Shown piece after piece: positions 62,288 through 64,000 of a stretch of DNA of 64,000 nucleotides. The position numbers and the translations under genes were made by a program. The notes below the pieces were generated by a model. It made no database searches. It was not told where the DNA came from and saw only the letters and a list, made by a program, of their open reading frames with translations. Origin of the DNA: Ahrensia sp. GTDB taxonomy: Bacteria > Pseudomonadota > Alphaproteobacteria > Rhizobiales > Rhizobiaceae. The stretch spans positions 206,023 to 270,022 of the forward strand of contig PAKZ01000032.1 in the NCBI GenBank assembly GCA_002706335.1. Reading direction: 5' to 3'. Positions within the stretch are counted from its first letter, which is position 1. Each line of letters starts with the position of its first letter.

Positions 62288-63499
62288 CTAAGCTGCGCTG
62301 CGGACAAGTCGACCCAGCCGCTTGATACCCTCGTCGATCATCGCTTCGGATGCGCCGGAGAACGACAGGCGGATCGTGTTCGCGCCCGTCCCATCTGCGA
62401 AGAAAGCCCTGCCCGGCACAAAGGCCACGCGCGCGCTTTCCAGCGACTGCGCCAGCAGCATCGCCCCGTCCATGCCTTCCGGCAGTGTCAGCCAGACGAA
62501 CATGCCGCCCTCAGGCCGGCTCCAGCTGACGCCCTCCGGCATTTCGCGCTTCAGCGCCGCGAGCATGTGGTCGCGGCGCCCGCCATAGACTTTTCTGATC
62601 GCCGCCACCTGCTCGTCGAACATCTCCCGCGCCACCGCGTTCATCGCCGCCTGGTTGATCGTCGCCGAATGCAAATCGCCCGCCTGTTTGAGGATCACCA
62701 GCCGCGAGACGATATCCTTTGCCGCACAGACCCAGCCGACGCGCAGGCCCGGTGACAGCGTCTTCGAAAACGTGCCGCAATAGATCGTCCGGCATTGGTC
62801 GATATCGCCCTTCTTCGCGATCTCCATCGCCAGCAGCGGCGGGATCGCCTCGCCGTCATAACGCAGCGACTGATAGGCCCCGTCCTCGATCACCGCGATA
62901 TCCAGCGCATCGGCCAGATCGAGCACGCGTTCGCGCTCGGCCCGCGTCATGGTCTCGCCGGTCGGATTGGCGAAGTCGGGCGACACATAGGCGAATTTGA
63001 CCGCCCCGCCCTTCTCGCGCGCCTGCCAGGCGAAATCGCCCGGCTCGCGATTGCCCATCGGCTCCAGCCGGTCGTAATTCGGCTCATAGGCGTTGAAGGC
63101 CTGCAGCGCGCCGAGATAGGTCGGCCATGTCACCAAAGCCGTGTCCTGCGGCGACAGGAACAGCTTGCCGAGAAAATCGAGCGCCTGCTGCGATCCCGAT
63201 GTGATGACGATATTGTCCGGCGTACAGGGGATGCCGATGCTCTCCATCTGGCCGACGATCCAGTCCCGCAGGCCCCGATGCCCCTCGCTCGGCGAATATT
63301 GCAGGGCCGCGCCCGCCGCAGCACCAGTCAGCGCATCGCCATAGGCCCGCCGGAACGCGTCCGCCGGAAACAGCGAAGGATCGGGGATGCCGCCCGCAAA
63401 AGAGATGATGTCCGGCTGGTCCAGCAGCTTCAAGAGCTCTCGGATCTCCGACGCCTTCATGCGTGCCTCGCGTGAGGCGAAGCGATGATCGTGTTCCAT
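62288..63499 (-). CDS. PLP-dependent aminotransferase (2-aminoadipate/MocR-type class I)
   Basis: The 403-residue protein has SFAGGIPDPSLFP, GHRGLRDWIVGQM, ITSGSQQALDFLGKLFL, YVSPDFANPTGETMTR, DGAYQSLRYDGE, and the PLP lysine in IYCGTFSKTLSPGLRVGW. It lacks the GntR domain of MocR proteins. The family includes 2-aminoadipate and valine-pyruvate-type transaminases. Being next to ilvC, it may act on branched-chain or aromatic amino acids, but this is inference. Confidence 0.9.
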   Translation of the reverse strand: MEHDHRFASREARMKASEIRELLKLLDQPDIISFAGGIPDPSLFPADAFRRAYGDALTGAAAGAALQYSPSEGHRGLRDWIVGQMESIGIPCTPDNIVITSGSQQALDFLGKLFLSPQDTALVTWPTYLGALQAFNAYEPNYDRLEPMGNREPGDFAWQAREKGGAVKFAYVSPDFANPTGETMTRAERERVLDLADALDIAVIEDGAYQSLRYDGEAIPPLLAMEIAKKGDIDQCRTIYCGTFSKTLSPGLRVGWVCAAKDIVSRLVILKQAGDLHSATINQAAMNAVAREMFDEQVAAIRKVYGGRRDHMLAALKREMPEGVSWSRPEGGMFVWLTLPEGMDGAMLLAQSLESARVAFVPGRAFFADGTGANTIRLSFSGASEAMIDEGIKRLGRLVRSAA

Positions 63500-63596
63500 G
63501 GATGTTTCCTCGGGAAATCTTTTGAAACCGACCATGCGCCTCGGCGCAATTTATGTCAATATTACTGACCTAAATAGATGCATTAATTTCGCGAAG

Positions 63597-63624
63597 GAAA
63601 AGGGGTCGCAGAATTCCGCGACCC
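63597..63624 (-). terminator. Terminator after ilvC
   Basis: Read leftward GGGTCGC (63624-63618) pairs with GCGACCC (63609-63603) around GGAATTCT and is followed by a T-rich tract (CTTTTCCTT). It lies 26 bases after the ilvC stop. Confidence 0.8.
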
Positions 63625-63649
63625 TCCATTCATACCAAGCAAGTAAGGC

Positions 63650-64000
<351 letters not shown>

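Overview
The window is most of a siphovirus-type prophage (position 1 to about 59,232) and its right-hand junction with an alphaproteobacterial chromosome (59,233 to 64,000). The host genes are ilvC, a PLP aminotransferase, a UPF0303 heme-degrading-type protein, a DUF992 exported protein, a Nudix protein and a PhzF-family protein. That set, with the high GC content, suggests the Hyphomicrobiales (Rhizobiales), but this is inference from gene content. The junction is a tRNA-Lys(CTT) gene whose 3' end faces the prophage. The left prophage end lies outside the window.

About 1 to 49,200 is read almost entirely leftward. From right to left it holds: an early operon of small regulators and membrane proteins; replication and recombination genes (Sak4-type ATPase, DUF669 protein, DnaN sliding clamp, Cas4-like nuclease, SF2 helicase, Gp157, primase-polymerase/helicase, VRR-NUC nuclease); two DNA methyltransferases with two HNH proteins; a repeat-rich 330-bp gap that could be an origin; a possible late regulator; tRNA-Pro(CGG); and then the HK97/lambda-like packaging, head, tail and lysis genes in the usual order. 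The tail chaperone pair shows the layout of a -1 programmed frameshift. Two accessory elements interrupt the late region: an FkbM methyltransferase between tail-fibre genes and a small rightward gene inside the tail operon.

Left of the late terminator (3766-3797) is a separate repressor-controlled leftward operon. It encodes a trypsin-like lipoprotein, an ExbB/TolQ/MotA-like channel protein, an ExbD/TolR-like partner with the membrane aspartate, several small membrane proteins, and an HTH/metallophosphoesterase-type protein cut by the window edge. Nearly every start overlaps the preceding stop. I regard this as the best candidate for an undescribed system.

From 49,300 the prophage is read rightward: LexA-like CI repressor, T4-type RNA ligase, small genes, excisionase, tyrosine integrase, and then a 5-kb cargo block between integrase and attachment site. 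The cargo has an SF2 helicase ending in four HTH-like repeats, a Tat-signal protein, a T4 endonuclease V-like UV repair enzyme, a PP-loop ATPase and a deoxyribosyltransferase-like protein.

Two genome-wide signals tie the prophage together. A 16-bp palindrome (TANGCG-N4-CGCNTA) lies between -35 and -10 of at least six promoters on both arms, so one repressor probably controls them all. A second motif, AACCACCACA, is found immediately upstream of the start codon of at least nine genes and resembles the start-associated sequences of some mycobacteriophages.
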